Source: Plebeiibacterium marinum (GTDB lineage: Bacteria; Bacteroidota; Bacteroidia; Bacteroidales; Marinilabiliaceae). Taken from it: 54,891 bases of DNA. A program made the position numbers and the translations under genes. The stretch's first letter is position 1. Every line of letters begins with the position of its first letter. Location: contig NZ_JAPDPI010000035.1 of the NCBI RefSeq assembly GCF_026013615.1, forward strand, positions 1-54,891, read 5' to 3'. Shown here one piece after another: positions 8,452-18,016 of the stretch. The notes under the pieces were generated by a model. That model had not been told where the DNA came from. It saw only the letters and a program-made list of their open reading frames with translations, and ran no database searches.

Positions 8452-8898
8452 AGATAGAAAGAAATCAACACTTTAAAAACATGTTGATAACCGTTTAAAC
8501 ACTGTTAATAAAATGTGAATTCAGAAATTAGAATTTAAAGAAAATAAATTTGGAAAAATGAAATTAAAATTAAATTAAAGTCATTCCTATTCAAGTCAAG
8601 AAATAAAACATCTTTTTTAAAGCCAATTTCAAACAGTATTTTAACAGCTTAAATAAGCTATAAACAGATATTCTTATTAAATTTGCCAGCTATTAACAAC
8701 ATGTTAATAAAGTAGGTTAAATATTTGATTTTAAACAATAACTACAGTAAAGAAATTGTTAATTGAATATTAATATCTCGATCGTAGATGTTTATGAAGA
8801 TATAAAGCAAACGATTTTCCATATTTTTATAAACTTTACTAACAGGATATTATCATTACTATAGATTTTTAAATTTCTCTTTTTATATATTTATTATA
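8452..8898. other. Candidate chromosomal replication origin (oriC)
   Basis: This 447-base gap has no gene. To its left genes run mainly leftward, and to its right thirteen genes run rightward without a break. GC skew switches here. To the left the plus strand is C-rich even in a plus-strand gene (7021-7140: 18 C, 12 G) and in the minus-strand CDF gene (4741-4860: 28 C, 11 G). To the right it is G-rich in plus genes (12121-12180: 16 G, 6 C) and in a minus gene (25381-25440: 14 G, 5 C). DnaA-box-like 9-mers TGTTGATAA (8482-8490) and TGTTAATAA (8503-8511, 8702-8710), and CTATTAACA (8690-8698), differ from TGTGGATAA or its complement by one to a few bases. The segment 8811-8890 is extremely AT-rich and could be the unwinding element. 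Three parS-like sites lie nearby. Confidence 0.6.
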
Positions 8899-9894
8899 AT
8901 GGAAGTAAAAGAAAGTTGGATTAAAAATGGTTTCGTAAATGAACCTTGTGATAAGATTGAAAATATTCGTGAAGAGTTTTTAAAATTGAAAAAAGAGAAG
9001 AATGCCGTATTAATGGCGCATTTTTATCAGGAAGACGATATTCAGGATATTGCAGATTTTGTTGGTGATAGTTTAGCATTGGCCCAATATGCCAGTAAAA
9101 CTGATGCCGATATTATCATTGTTGCAGGAGTTCACTTTATGGGTGAAACAGCTAAAATATTGTCGCCGGAAAAAACGGTACTGATTCCAGATCTTAATGC
9201 AGGGTGTAGTTTGGCCGATAGCTGTCCGCCTGATGAATTTGAGGAGTTTATTAAAAATTACCCAGAGCATAAAGTGATTACTTACGTAAACACCTCTGCC
9301 AAAATTAAGGCACTCTCTGATGTTGTGGTAACTTCAACCAATGCCAAAGCTATTGTTGATAGTTTTGATAAAGAGGAAAAGTTAATATTTGGTCCCGACC
9401 GTAATTTGGGTAATTACATTAATGGTATTACTGGTAGGGAAATGGTGCTTTGGAATGGAGCATGTCATGTCCATGAAAAATTTTCGTTGGAAAAGATCCT
9501 CGATTTAAAGAAGGAGCATCCGGATGCTAAATTATTAGCTCATCCCGAATGTAAAAAACCTTTGTTGATGGTTGCAGACCATGTAGGATCGACTGCTGCT
9601 TTGTTAAAATATTCCTTTACCGACAATGCAAATAAATTCATTGTTGCTACAGAATCTGGTATTTTACACCAAATGCGCATAAAGAGCCCGAATAAGACCT
9701 TTATTCCTGCTCCGCCTAATGATTCTACATGTGCATGCAATGATTGCAATTTTATGCGCTTAAATACGATGGAAAAGCTATATAATGCCTTGAGGTATTC
9801 CTGGCCTTCTGTAGAAGTTGAGGAAAGTATTAGGGTAAAGGCCGTAAAACCTATTGAAAGGATGTTGGATATATCTGAAAGATTAGGTCTGTAA
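8899..9894 (+). CDS. nadA: Quinolinate synthase
   Basis: NadA condenses iminoaspartate with dihydroxyacetone phosphate to quinolinate in de novo NAD synthesis, using a [4Fe-4S] cluster. The 331-residue length is normal. The motifs MAHFYQ near 39, GVHFMGETAKIL near 77-88 and PDLNAGCSLADSC near 98-109 are present. The three cluster cysteines are probably C103, C189 (in WNGACHVH) and C283 (in CNDCNFM). The substrate segment HPEC follows at 215. nadB and nadC are not adjacent. It is the first gene on the right of the candidate origin. Confidence 0.95.
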   Translation: MEVKESWIKNGFVNEPCDKIENIREEFLKLKKEKNAVLMAHFYQEDDIQDIADFVGDSLALAQYASKTDADIIIVAGVHFMGETAKILSPEKTVLIPDLNAGCSLADSCPPDEFEEFIKNYPEHKVITYVNTSAKIKALSDVVVTSTNAKAIVDSFDKEEKLIFGPDRNLGNYINGITGREMVLWNGACHVHEKFSLEKILDLKKEHPDAKLLAHPECKKPLLMVADHVGSTAALLKYSFTDNANKFIVATESGILHQMRIKSPNKTFIPAPPNDSTCACNDCNFMRLNTMEKLYNALRYSWPSVEVEESIRVKAVKPIERMLDISERLGL

Positions 9895-9927
9895 ATCATT
9901 TTAAATCAATATAATCTAAAAGTATTT

Positions 9928-10308
9928 ATGAATCCATTGAATATATTATTAGTTGAGGATAATGTATTGAATCAAAAGCTCATTTTTTTAAACTTGTCAA
10001 AATTTGGTCATCAGATTGATGTAGCCGACAATGGAAAAGTAGCAGTAGATAAGGTGAAGAATAATAAATATGATATAGTAATTATGGATTTGATGATGCC
10101 AGTAATGGATGGTATCGAAGCAACAAGGAACATCAGGGAATGGGAAAAGGATAAAACTTTTAAAACCTGTATTATTGGTTTAACCGCTAACACCTTTGAT
10201 GCCGACCGGGATAAATGTCTAGCCAACGGTATGGATGAATATATGGCTAAACCTTTTAACCTTAAATTGTTTGATAACTTACTTAGGGAGTTGGATATTG
10301 TTAAATAG
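9928..10308 (+). CDS. Stand-alone response regulator receiver protein
   Basis: A 126-residue CheY-like receiver domain with no output domain. The acidic pair is in VEDN (E10, D11), the phospho-acceptor is D54 in VIMDLMMP, the conserved threonine/serine region is GLTAN, and the lysine is K108 in MAKPF. This type with VxDNxxN and [10 protein letters not shown] is common as the receiver module of hybrid kinases, so it may take phosphate from an unlinked hybrid or histidine kinase. It lies between nadA and ruvB in the same direction, 33 bases after nadA; no kinase gene is adjacent. Confidence 0.88.
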   Translation: MNPLNILLVEDNVLNQKLIFLNLSKFGHQIDVADNGKVAVDKVKNNKYDIVIMDLMMPVMDGIEATRNIREWEKDKTFKTCIIGLTANTFDADRDKCLANGMDEYMAKPFNLKLFDNLLRELDIVK

Positions 10309-10316
10309 TATTATTG

Positions 10317-11342
10317 ATGCAAGATCAGTTTGATATACGTGAAGAGGGCTACCAGTCGGTAGAAAATGAGGTGGAGAATAAGTTACGGCCTTTAAGCTTT
10401 GATGATTTTCAGGGACAAAACAAAATTGTTGAAAATCTTAAGATTTTTGTACAGGCTGCCTCCATGCGAAATGAAGCTCTGGACCATGTTCTTTTGCACG
10501 GACCACCTGGACTTGGCAAAACTACGCTTTCCAATATAGTAGCTAATGAGTTAAATGTGGGTTTCAAGATTACCAGTGGACCTGTTCTTGATAAACCTGG
10601 CGATTTAGCCGGAATTTTGACCAATCTTGAACCCAATGATGTTTTATTCATTGATGAAATACATAGGCTTAGTCCTGTAGTTGAAGAATATTTGTATTCT
10701 GCAATGGAGGACTACAGAATTGATATAGTGATCGATAAAGGACCAGGAGCAAGAAGTATCCAAATTGATTTAAATCCCTTTACCCTTGTTGGTGCCACTA
10801 CCCGAAGCGGACTGTTGACTAGTCCACTAAGAGCCAGGTTTGGTATTAACTGTCATCTTGAATATTACGATTCTGATGTTTTGTCAGGTATCGTAAAAAG
10901 ATCTTCGAGTATTTTAGATACCCCAATTTCAGAGGACGCAAGTTATGAAATAGCTGGAAGAAGCAGGGGGACTCCCCGAATAGCTAATGCTTTGTTACGT
11001 AGGGTCAGAGATTTTGCCCAGGTTAAGGGTAATGGAAGTATAGATCTTAAAATTTCTGAGTTTTCGCTTGAGGCTTTAAATATTGATCAGCATGGCTTGG
11101 ATGAAATGGATCATAAAATTTTATTGACTCTTATTGATAAGTTTCAGGGAGGACCTGTAGGCATTAGTACTATAGCTACTGCTATTGGCGAAGATGCAGG
11201 TACTATTGAAGAAGTGTATGAACCTTTTCTTATTAAAGAGGGATTTATAAAGAGGACTCCCAGAGGACGTATGGTAACTCCTTTTGCCTACGATCATTTA
11301 GGAAGAAGTAATAATAACCAGGAACAATTTTCATTGTTTTAA
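10317..11342 (+). CDS. ruvB: Holliday junction branch migration helicase RuvB
   Basis: RuvB is the AAA+ motor that drives branch migration of Holliday junctions together with RuvA. The protein is about 341 residues from the ATG at 10317; a TTG one codon earlier is less likely. The Walker A motif GPPGLGKTT is near residues 62-70, Walker [10 protein letters not shown] near 110-118, sensor 1 in [10 protein letters not shown], and the arginine finger region in PLRARFG. The C-terminal winged helix contains [10 protein letters not shown] and TPRGRMVT. ruvA and ruvC are not in the window. It starts 8 bases after the response-regulator stop. Confidence 0.97.
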   Translation: MQDQFDIREEGYQSVENEVENKLRPLSFDDFQGQNKIVENLKIFVQAASMRNEALDHVLLHGPPGLGKTTLSNIVANELNVGFKITSGPVLDKPGDLAGILTNLEPNDVLFIDEIHRLSPVVEEYLYSAMEDYRIDIVIDKGPGARSIQIDLNPFTLVGATTRSGLLTSPLRARFGINCHLEYYDSDVLSGIVKRSSSILDTPISEDASYEIAGRSRGTPRIANALLRRVRDFAQVKGNGSIDLKISEFSLEALNIDQHGLDEMDHKILLTLIDKFQGGPVGISTIATAIGEDAGTIEEVYEPFLIKEGFIKRTPRGRMVTPFAYDHLGRSNNNQEQFSLF

Positions 11343-11354
11343 AAACTAAGCTAC

Positions 11355-12866
11355 TTGAGTAAGTTAAAGTCGTTGGCAGGAGAAACCATAATTTATGGAG
11401 GGGGTACTATTTTAGTACGTTTGTTAAATTGGCTTATGATGCCTTATTACATTCGTACTATGGATCAGCTTCAATATGGTTATCTTACTGAAGTTTATAG
11501 TTATATCGCCATCTTTTTAGTGATTTTAACTTATGGATTTGAAACCACTTTTTTTAGGTTTTCGAAGGAAGATAATTACAAAAGAGTTTTTACTACCGGG
11601 TTATACAGTATTGTAGGAACAAGTATATTATTTCTCTTCATTTTATTTATCGCCATTAAAAATTTAAATTTCTCAAATACATATGGTGCTTATGAGAATT
11701 TGTTGTTAATAGCTGGTTTGATAGTTGCTATTGATGCTATATCTGCCCTTATTTTTGCTAAAATGAGGTATAAGGGACAAAGTATTAGGTTTTCTCTTAT
11801 TAAGCTCTTAAACGTATTTATATTGATTTTTTTTAATGTCTTTTTTTTATTTATCTGTCCTCTTTTAAAAGATCTTGATTTTTTATTGGATAGTAATTAC
11901 AGCCGTTTTATTAATTGGTTTTATAATTCAGATTACGAAGCCTATTATGTCCTTATCTCTAATCTTTTTGCATCCTTGGGTGTTTTGGTCTTATTATTGA
12001 AGGATTTTGTTAAAGATATAGGCATATTTGACCTTGTTTTGTTAAAGAAAATGTACAAGTATTCTTATCCTATTTTGATTGTTGGTATTACCGGTATGGT
12101 TAATCAAAGTATTGATAAGATTCTTTTACCCAGATTAATTGGAGGAGAAGAAGGATACAATATGGTAGCTTTGTATGGTGCAAATTTTAAGATTGGGGTA
12201 TTAATGGCCATGTTTACCCAATCATTTCGACTTGCTTTTGAACCTTTCTTTTTTAAACATAATCAAGAATCAAAGGATAATACAATTTATGGTCTAATTC
12301 TTACATATTTTATTTTATTTGGTTTATTGATCTTCTTGGGGGTTACCTTTTTTATCGATGTTATTAATATTATTTTGGTACCTGCCTATAAAGATGCCAA
12401 CGGTGTTATTCCGCTTGTTTTACTAGCTCAATTGTTAAGTGGTATTTATTTTACCCTGTCAATTTGGTACAAAGTTACTGATAAAACCATTTATGGTGCG
12501 TATATGGGTATTGTAGGTACACTTGTTACCTTGATATCTAATATTTTATTAATTCCCGTATTGGGCTATTATGGGTGTGCATTAAGTGGAGTTCTATGCT
12601 TTTTAAGTATGGTTTTATTCAGTGTTTATTGGGGGCACAAAAAGTACCCGATAAGTTATAATTGGAGTAAAATTTTAGGATACTTTATACTGGCATCTAT
12701 TTTGTATGGGCTGGGTGTTTTTTTATGGCCTAAATTTGTTTTATATGTGTATTTAGAAGATACTGTTTTGAGTAATATTAGCATTTTAATGGGTCGTATT
12801 TGCTTATTAGTTGTATTTTTGGCAGTTGTGTATAAAGTAGACATAAAGAGAAAAATTGTTTTTTGA
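11355..12866 (+). CDS. Polysaccharide flippase-like membrane protein (MOP superfamily)
   Basis: This roughly 503-residue protein has 12-14 hydrophobic spans and the opening pattern of the Wzx/PST branch of the MOP flippases ([26 protein letters not shown]). It probably moves a lipid-linked saccharide across the inner membrane. The start is a TTG 12 bases after ruvB; no ATG lies nearby in frame. It ends two bases before the dut start. Bacteroidota commonly have this arrangement of a flippase gene followed by dut, a TPR lipoprotein, DUF4292 and an M23 protein. The substrate is not known, and a peptidoglycan-precursor role cannot be excluded. Confidence 0.85.
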   Translation: MSKLKSLAGETIIYGGGTILVRLLNWLMMPYYIRTMDQLQYGYLTEVYSYIAIFLVILTYGFETTFFRFSKEDNYKRVFTTGLYSIVGTSILFLFILFIAIKNLNFSNTYGAYENLLLIAGLIVAIDAISALIFAKMRYKGQSIRFSLIKLLNVFILIFFNVFFLFICPLLKDLDFLLDSNYSRFINWFYNSDYEAYYVLISNLFASLGVLVLLLKDFVKDIGIFDLVLLKKMYKYSYPILIVGITGMVNQSIDKILLPRLIGGEEGYNMVALYGANFKIGVLMAMFTQSFRLAFEPFFFKHNQESKDNTIYGLILTYFILFGLLIFLGVTFFIDVINIILVPAYKDANGVIPLVLLAQLLSGIYFTLSIWYKVTDKTIYGAYMGIVGTLVTLISNILLIPVLGYYGCALSGVLCFLSMVLFSVYWGHKKYPISYNWSKILGYFILASILYGLGVFLWPKFVLYVYLEDTVLSNISILMGRICLLVVFLAVVYKVDIKRKIVF

Positions 12867-12867
12867 A

Positions 12868-13308
12868 ATGGGAATACAAATTAAAATTGTAAACAAGAGT
12901 AATAATCCATTACCACAGTATAGTACTAAGTTATCTGCAGGACTTGATTTAAGAGCTTATTTAAGTGGCGATATTATATTAAAACCCCTTCAAAGGGTTT
13001 TAATTCCTACAGGTCTGTATATTCAATTAGAAGAAGGATATGAGGCTCAAATTAGACCGCGTAGTGGTTTAGCACTTAAGCATGGTCTTACTGTTTTAAA
13101 TACTCCAGGTACTATTGATGCAGATTACCGTGGTGAAATTAAAGTAATTTTAGTTAACCTTAGTAATGAAGATTTTACTATAAAATCTGGCGAGAGAATC
13201 TGTCAAATGGTTATTGCAAAACATGAAACTATCGAATTCCTGTTAGTTGAGGATTTGGACTCCACAGCAAGAGGTGAAGGAGGATTTGGACATACCGGAA
13301 AAAATTAG
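12868..13308 (+). CDS. dut: Deoxyuridine 5'-triphosphate nucleotidohydrolase
   Basis: dUTPase hydrolyses dUTP to dUMP and pyrophosphate, keeping uracil out of DNA and supplying dTMP synthesis. The 146-residue trimeric-type enzyme has its motifs in order: SAGLDLRA (motif 1), [10 protein letters not shown] (2), [10 protein letters not shown] (3, with the catalytic aspartate), RICQMVIAK (4) and [10 protein letters not shown] (5). The ATG at 12868 follows the flippase TGA directly and is preferred to an upstream in-frame TTG. Confidence 0.96.
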   Translation: MGIQIKIVNKSNNPLPQYSTKLSAGLDLRAYLSGDIILKPLQRVLIPTGLYIQLEEGYEAQIRPRSGLALKHGLTVLNTPGTIDADYRGEIKVILVNLSNEDFTIKSGERICQMVIAKHETIEFLLVEDLDSTARGEGGFGHTGKN

Positions 13309-13326
13309 TAGTTAAAATAAGATTAA

Positions 13327-15072
13327 ATGAGATATTTGCTTTCTACCATAATTATAAGTAGTGTTTTAATAGGTTGTAATACTGTCAAGAAGGTACCGCA
13401 TGTTGTGCAGGAATCTCCATCAAAAAATATAGTTCTTTCATCCATGGATAAAAGGAAATTCGACTATTTTTTTTACGAAGCACAACGTTTAAAAGTACAA
13501 GGGAAAATTGATAAGACTAAAATGTACCTTGTTGAATGCTTAAAAATTGATTCATTATCAAGTGCTTGTTATTATGAGTTAGCAAATATTGAAATTGGAT
13601 TTAAAAATTTTGAAGGAGCCCAAGAGTTACTTACCCAAGCTGTTAGGTTAGATCCCGGTAACAAGTGGTATAAAATGTTACTAGGTGATTTGTATCAACA
13701 GAATAAGGACTTAGCAGGATCAATAAAAATTTATGAACAGCTTGTTTTGCAATATCCCGATAATGAGGAGTTTTTGTATATTCTTTCTCAATTATACGCT
13801 CAAAATACTCAATATGAACAAGCCATTAATTCTTATAATCAATTAGAAAGTAAACTGGGCATTAATGAAGTAATTTCTTTGGAAAAAGAGAAGTTATATA
13901 TAAAATTAGGGAAAAAGAATCTTGCGTATAAAGAAATTGAAAACCTTATAAAAGATAATCCTTATGAACCTAGATATTATGGTTTTTTAGGAGACGTATA
14001 CTTTTATAATAAAGACTTGGAGAAAGCTAAACAAGCCTATTCAAATATATTGTCGTTAGATCATGGAAATGGTTTAGGTTATTTTTCTTTGGCAAATGTT
14101 GCTCTTCAAGAAAAAGATACGATTAATTTTTTCAGTTATTATAAGAGTGCTATCAAAGATAAGGATTTAGCTATAGATATTAAAGTGCAAAGATTATTAC
14201 CTTTTCTTTTCAGTAATGACTTTAAAGGGTATAGTGATACTACAGTCATTAATAATCTATTTATATCTCTTACTGAAATTCATAAGGATGAAGCTAAGGG
14301 ATATAGTGTTTATGCTAATTATCTTCAAAATAAAGGTAATTTAAAACAAGCTATTAGTAATTATAAAAAGGGACTGGGAATAGATAATAGTGATGCTTCA
14401 GTATGGCAGGAAATGTTTTTATTACAAATTAATATTGGAGATTTCCAAAATTTATTGCTAGATACTAAGGAAGCTTTAATTATTTTCCCTAATGAGCCCG
14501 TTTTTTGCCTATTTAATGGTATGGCCTTTATGCAATCAGGAGATAATAAGTCCGCATTAAATGCATTACAACATGGCTTGGAATATGTGGATGAAAATAA
14601 GGTTTTAAAGGGGCAATTCCATTCTTATTTGGGCGATGTATTGTATAGTATGAATCAGAAAGAGAAAGCATTTTCAAATTATGAAATGGCACTACAAATT
14701 GATGAAAATAATGTGGTTGTTTTAAATAATTTCAGTTATTATTTATCATTAGACAATTCAGATTTAGAAAGGGCAGAAAAGATGATTTCTAAATGTATTG
14801 AATTAGAACCAGGTAATGCAACCTATCTTGATACTTATGCCTGGGTATTATTTAAACGAGGAAGGTATTTTGAGGCCAAATATATCATCGAAAGGGCTAT
14901 CGATAATGGTGGAACTGAAAGTAATGTTATAGTGGAACATTATGGTGATATTTTATACAAGAATGGAAATGTATCTGAAGCTCTGATACAATGGAAAAAA
15001 TCTTTAGATATGGGAAATCAATCAGAGGTTTTATTAAAGAAGATAGAGAAGAATATATATGTTGAAGATTAA
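13327..15072 (+). CDS. Tetratricopeptide-repeat lipoprotein
   Basis: The 581-residue protein starts with a lipoprotein signal (MRYLLSTIIISSVLIGC) and continues as an array of about 14 TPR helix pairs. Typical repeat cores are SACYYELANIEIG near 80, ARRLDPGNKWYKMLLGDLYQ-like segments near 105, and KAFSNYEMALQIDENN near 450. It probably acts as a scaffold at the outer membrane on the periplasmic side. It lies between dut and the DUF4292 gene and overlaps the latter by 14 bases, so the TPR protein, DUF4292 lipoprotein and EnvC-like protein are probably one functional unit of the cell envelope. Confidence 0.85.
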   Translation: MRYLLSTIIISSVLIGCNTVKKVPHVVQESPSKNIVLSSMDKRKFDYFFYEAQRLKVQGKIDKTKMYLVECLKIDSLSSACYYELANIEIGFKNFEGAQELLTQAVRLDPGNKWYKMLLGDLYQQNKDLAGSIKIYEQLVLQYPDNEEFLYILSQLYAQNTQYEQAINSYNQLESKLGINEVISLEKEKLYIKLGKKNLAYKEIENLIKDNPYEPRYYGFLGDVYFYNKDLEKAKQAYSNILSLDHGNGLGYFSLANVALQEKDTINFFSYYKSAIKDKDLAIDIKVQRLLPFLFSNDFKGYSDTTVINNLFISLTEIHKDEAKGYSVYANYLQNKGNLKQAISNYKKGLGIDNSDASVWQEMFLLQINIGDFQNLLLDTKEALIIFPNEPVFCLFNGMAFMQSGDNKSALNALQHGLEYVDENKVLKGQFHSYLGDVLYSMNQKEKAFSNYEMALQIDENNVVVLNNFSYYLSLDNSDLERAEKMISKCIELEPGNATYLDTYAWVLFKRGRYFEAKYIIERAIDNGGTESNVIVEHYGDILYKNGNVSEALIQWKKSLDMGNQSEVLLKKIEKNIYVED

Positions 15073-15892
15073 TATTTGTTGGATTTCATGTCTGATGTTC
15101 TTACTTTTTTCATGTAAGTCCGCAAAAACTTTTAACGTTGGTAAAGTGTCAAATATTACTGATGTTAAACTCAGAAAAGAGTTGAAAGATAATGAATTAA
15201 GTTATAATAAGGTTTATCTGAAGAAGGTTAATTTTAATTATAATGATGGAAAGCAAAAGCGTTCCTTTAAAGGAAGTTTTGTTGTTCAAAAGGATAGTCA
15301 GATCGTTGTTTCAATATATGCTTTAATGGGTATTGAATTGGTTAGGGCTAAATTAACAAAAGATGAAGTAATTATTATTGATAAGCATAATAAAAAGGTA
15401 TTTAAAACTGATTATTTATATTTTAAGCGGAATTTTGGAATAGAGCTTAGTTTTAATGTTATACAATCTCTTATAACTAATTCTCTATTCTTATATCCTG
15501 ATGAAGAAGACTATTATGATGGATTAAAGAAATATAAGCACCATATTGATACTGATTATTACTCTTTTAAATCAATTAAAGATAAGAGAGTCAATAGATT
15601 ATCAAAAAGATCTAGAAATGATTTGATAATACATGAAATAAATATTTATCCGGAGAGTTTTAAAATATTTAATGTATTTATAAAAGATTGGGGTACGAAT
15701 CAAAAATTAGTAATTACTTATGATAATTTTAAAGATTTTAGCAGTATTTTTTTTCCAGAGGATATTTCTATAAGTGCTAGTCAAGGCACCAGTACCGTTG
15801 ATGTATCACTAAAAGTAAACTATATTGAAATAGATAAAGGAGGTAGTTTACATTTTAAAATTCCATCATCTTATGAATTTAAGGAGTTATAA
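15059..15892 (+). CDS. DUF4292 domain lipoprotein
   Basis: A 277-residue predicted lipoprotein (MLKINICWISCLMFLLFSC, lipid-acceptor Cys near 19). The body matches the Bacteroidota DUF4292 family, whose members recall the LolA/LolB fold: early strands with KKVNFNYNDGKQKRSFKGSF and IVVSIYALMGIELVRAKLTKDEVIIID fit the pattern of a lipid-binding half-barrel. A LolB-like role in outer-membrane lipoprotein handling is inference. It overlaps both the TPR gene before it (14 bases) and the EnvC-like gene after it (20 bases). Confidence 0.8.
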   Translation: MLKINICWISCLMFLLFSCKSAKTFNVGKVSNITDVKLRKELKDNELSYNKVYLKKVNFNYNDGKQKRSFKGSFVVQKDSQIVVSIYALMGIELVRAKLTKDEVIIIDKHNKKVFKTDYLYFKRNFGIELSFNVIQSLITNSLFLYPDEEDYYDGLKKYKHHIDTDYYSFKSIKDKRVNRLSKRSRNDLIIHEINIYPESFKIFNVFIKDWGTNQKLVITYDNFKDFSSIFFPEDISISASQGTSTVDVSLKVNYIEIDKGGSLHFKIPSSYEFKEL

Positions 15893-17039
15893 GATTTTAG
15901 TTATATTTTTTTTTATTTCAGGTTTGGTATTTTCTCAATCAAATGAAATAGAGAAATTGAAGAAAAAAAGAATTCAATATCAAACTGAAATTAAAAATGC
16001 GGAAAGACTTTTGAGTAAAAAGGGTAAGTCTAAAATTAGTTATTTAAATGAATTGAAAATTTTAAATTCCAAAATTGCCTCTCAAAACAATGTCATAGCT
16101 ACGTATAGATCCGAAATTGACGTAATTAGCAAAAAAGTTGAAGAGAATAAGGAGTTTATACATCAACTCGCCCTTGAGATTAGTACTATTAAAAAGGGAT
16201 ATGAAGCTTTAATATTAGAGGCTAACAGGCAACTTGGCAGTAATATGAACGAGTTTATGGTTGTGTTCAGCTCCTCGTCTTTTTCAGAAGCTTATCGACG
16301 GTTTAATCTGTTAAAACAATATAGTTCTTACCGTAAAAGGCAAGGATTGGTATTGTTAGAAACTAAAGTTAAACATGATAGCATATTAGCTAAAAATAAG
16401 ATGATACTTCAACAGAAAACAAATACTTATAATTTATTGAATGAAGAATTAGAATCGATAAAGTTGGCTATTGCATCGAAACAAAATTATGTAGGTAAAC
16501 TAAAGAAAGAAGAGAAGTGGCTTAAAAAGGATATAGAGATAAAGAAGAAATCATCTAATGATTTAAAACTGGCTATTGAAAAATTAATTTTGGAAGCCAG
16601 TAAAAGTTCTACATATACATTTAGCAATTTTAGCAAAGCAAAGGGGCAATTGGTTTGGCCTGTTAAGGATGGAGTGGTTACCAATAAATTTGGTGAACAT
16701 AATCACGCTATTTTAAAGGGCGTAAAAGTAAAGAATAATGGGATAGACATCACAGCCCTTAAAGAAAACGAAGTTAAATGTGTTTATGAAGGTACTGTAA
16801 GCCGCGTCATTGCTATCCCTGGGTACAATAAGGCAGTAATTGTTCGGCATGGTAAATATCTTACCGTTTATGCCAATTTGGTGGATGTATATGTAAAAAA
16901 TGGAGACGTTATTCAAAGTAACCAGGAAATAGGTCAAATTTATACAGATTCTAATGAAAAGAGTGGTATCTTACATTTTGAAATTTGGGAAGAGAATAAA
17001 AAGATTAATCCGGTTGACTGGTTGGTGAAGTATAATTAA
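15873..17039 (+). CDS. EnvC-like murein hydrolase activator (coiled coil plus LytM domain)
   Basis: The 388-residue protein has a signal peptide (cleavage after GLVFS), a long coiled coil at about residues 22-245 and a C-terminal LytM/M23 domain at about 265-385. In active M23 enzymes zinc is held by an HxGxD motif and a later HxH. Here the first reads NNGIDI, with no His, and the second ILHFEI, with only one His. Like E. coli EnvC, this domain is therefore probably not a peptidase but an activator of a cell-wall amidase during division. It is the last of the overlapping envelope genes. Confidence 0.85.
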   Translation: MNLRSYKILVIFFFISGLVFSQSNEIEKLKKKRIQYQTEIKNAERLLSKKGKSKISYLNELKILNSKIASQNNVIATYRSEIDVISKKVEENKEFIHQLALEISTIKKGYEALILEANRQLGSNMNEFMVVFSSSSFSEAYRRFNLLKQYSSYRKRQGLVLLETKVKHDSILAKNKMILQQKTNTYNLLNEELESIKLAIASKQNYVGKLKKEEKWLKKDIEIKKKSSNDLKLAIEKLILEASKSSTYTFSNFSKAKGQLVWPVKDGVVTNKFGEHNHAILKGVKVKNNGIDITALKENEVKCVYEGTVSRVIAIPGYNKAVIVRHGKYLTVYANLVDVYVKNGDVIQSNQEIGQIYTDSNEKSGILHFEIWEENKKINPVDWLVKYN

Positions 17040-17122
17040 TTAATCGATTTTTTTTATAGAATTTAGTAACTATTTATTAAAAAAATAGTATACGGGTTAA
17101 ACGTATATAATTTGCAAGTTAA

Positions 17123-17527
17123 ATGAATCTAATTGTGGAAAAAATAGTAATTGATTCAGATGTTAAAAACATTAGCTTAGTAGAAAAATTGATTGATGAA
17201 ATATCAAATCAATATAATTTACATTCTGATGTGTATGGAAAGTTATTATTAGCTGTTGTTGAAGGGGTTAATAATGCCATAGTGCATGGAAATAAATTAA
17301 ATTTAGATAAAAAGGTTCAGATAGAATATTGTATAACAAAAGAAGCTGTTGAGTTTATAATATGTGATGAAGGAAAAGGTTTTGATTATACTGCTATACC
17401 TGATCCTACATTGCCAGAGAATATAGAAAAAACACATGGTAGGGGTATTTTTCTTATGAATCATCTAGCTGATGAAATTGAATTTGAAGAAAATGGCAGT
17501 AAAGTTAAACTAGTATTTGATTTATAG
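17123..17527 (+). CDS. RsbW-like ATP-binding anti-sigma/switch kinase domain protein
   Basis: This 134-residue protein is a single HATPase_c domain of the RsbW/SpoIIAB type. The N box is VEGVNNAIVHGN near 45-56, the G1 box DEGKGFD near 90-96, and the G2 box HGRGIFLMNHLADE near 112-125. Such proteins bind sigma factors or STAS-domain antagonists; none is encoded next to it. In Bacteroidota they often precede ybeY and mnmG as here. A TATAATTTG promoter-like sequence sits at about 17105-17113. Its stop overlaps the GTG start of ybeY (TAGTG). Confidence 0.85.
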   Translation: MNLIVEKIVIDSDVKNISLVEKLIDEISNQYNLHSDVYGKLLLAVVEGVNNAIVHGNKLNLDKKVQIEYCITKEAVEFIICDEGKGFDYTAIPDPTLPENIEKTHGRGIFLMNHLADEIEFEENGSKVKLVFDL

Positions 17528-17949
17528 TGATAACTTTTTATTACGAGGAAGTATCTGAAAATCAGATTAATGAAGATGTTATTAAGAGTTGGGTTAAAAA
17601 TGTTATTTCTAACCATGGCTCTTTTTTAGGTTCTATAACCTATATTTTTTGTAATGATGAGTATATTCTTAAAATTAATAAAGAATATCTGAATCATGAT
17701 TATTATACAGATATAATTACTTTTGATTATTGTGAGGGTAAGGAAATATCTGGAGATTTATTTATTAGTTTAGATACTATACTCTCTAATTCTAAACTAT
17801 TTAACTCTTCTTATCATGAAGAGTTACATCGTGTAATTATACACGGAATACTTCATTTAATTGGCTATAAGGATAAAAATGATGACGAAGCAGTGGTTAT
17901 GCGTCAACAGGAAAATAATGCCTTAAATCTGCTTAAAACAATTTCTTAG
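17527..17949 (+). CDS. ybeY: rRNA maturation endoribonuclease YbeY
   Basis: YbeY is a zinc-dependent endoribonuclease in 16S rRNA 3'-end maturation and ribosome quality control. The 140-residue protein has the family strand IITFDY and the metal motif HGILHLIGYKDK near 109-120. The third metal ligand, a His in most phyla (HGxLHLxGYDH), is Asp in the Bacteroidota form GYKDK, as here. Translation starts at a GTG that overlaps the upstream stop by one base. Confidence 0.93.
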   Translation: MITFYYEEVSENQINEDVIKSWVKNVISNHGSFLGSITYIFCNDEYILKINKEYLNHDYYTDIITFDYCEGKEISGDLFISLDTILSNSKLFNSSYHEELHRVIIHGILHLIGYKDKNDDEAVVMRQQENNALNLLKTIS

Positions 17950-17990
17950 TATTTCTGTTGTTTTTTTATAAGTAAATTACTGGATACTTG

Positions 17991-17998
17991 TACCTTTG
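17991..17998 (+). promoter_or_regulatory. Candidate -7 promoter box for mnmG
   Basis: TACCTTTG fits the Bacteroidota -7 consensus TAnnTTTG and lies 18 bases before the mnmG ATG. No clear -33 element was found at the standard spacing. Confidence 0.5.
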
Positions 17999-18016
17999 CA
18001 TCCTTATTGAATTGTT

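Noticed and set aside
9540-9899. Minus-strand open frame of 119 codons inside nadA
   Set aside because: It is the antisense shadow of nadA, rich in residues produced by reverse reading and with no motif.
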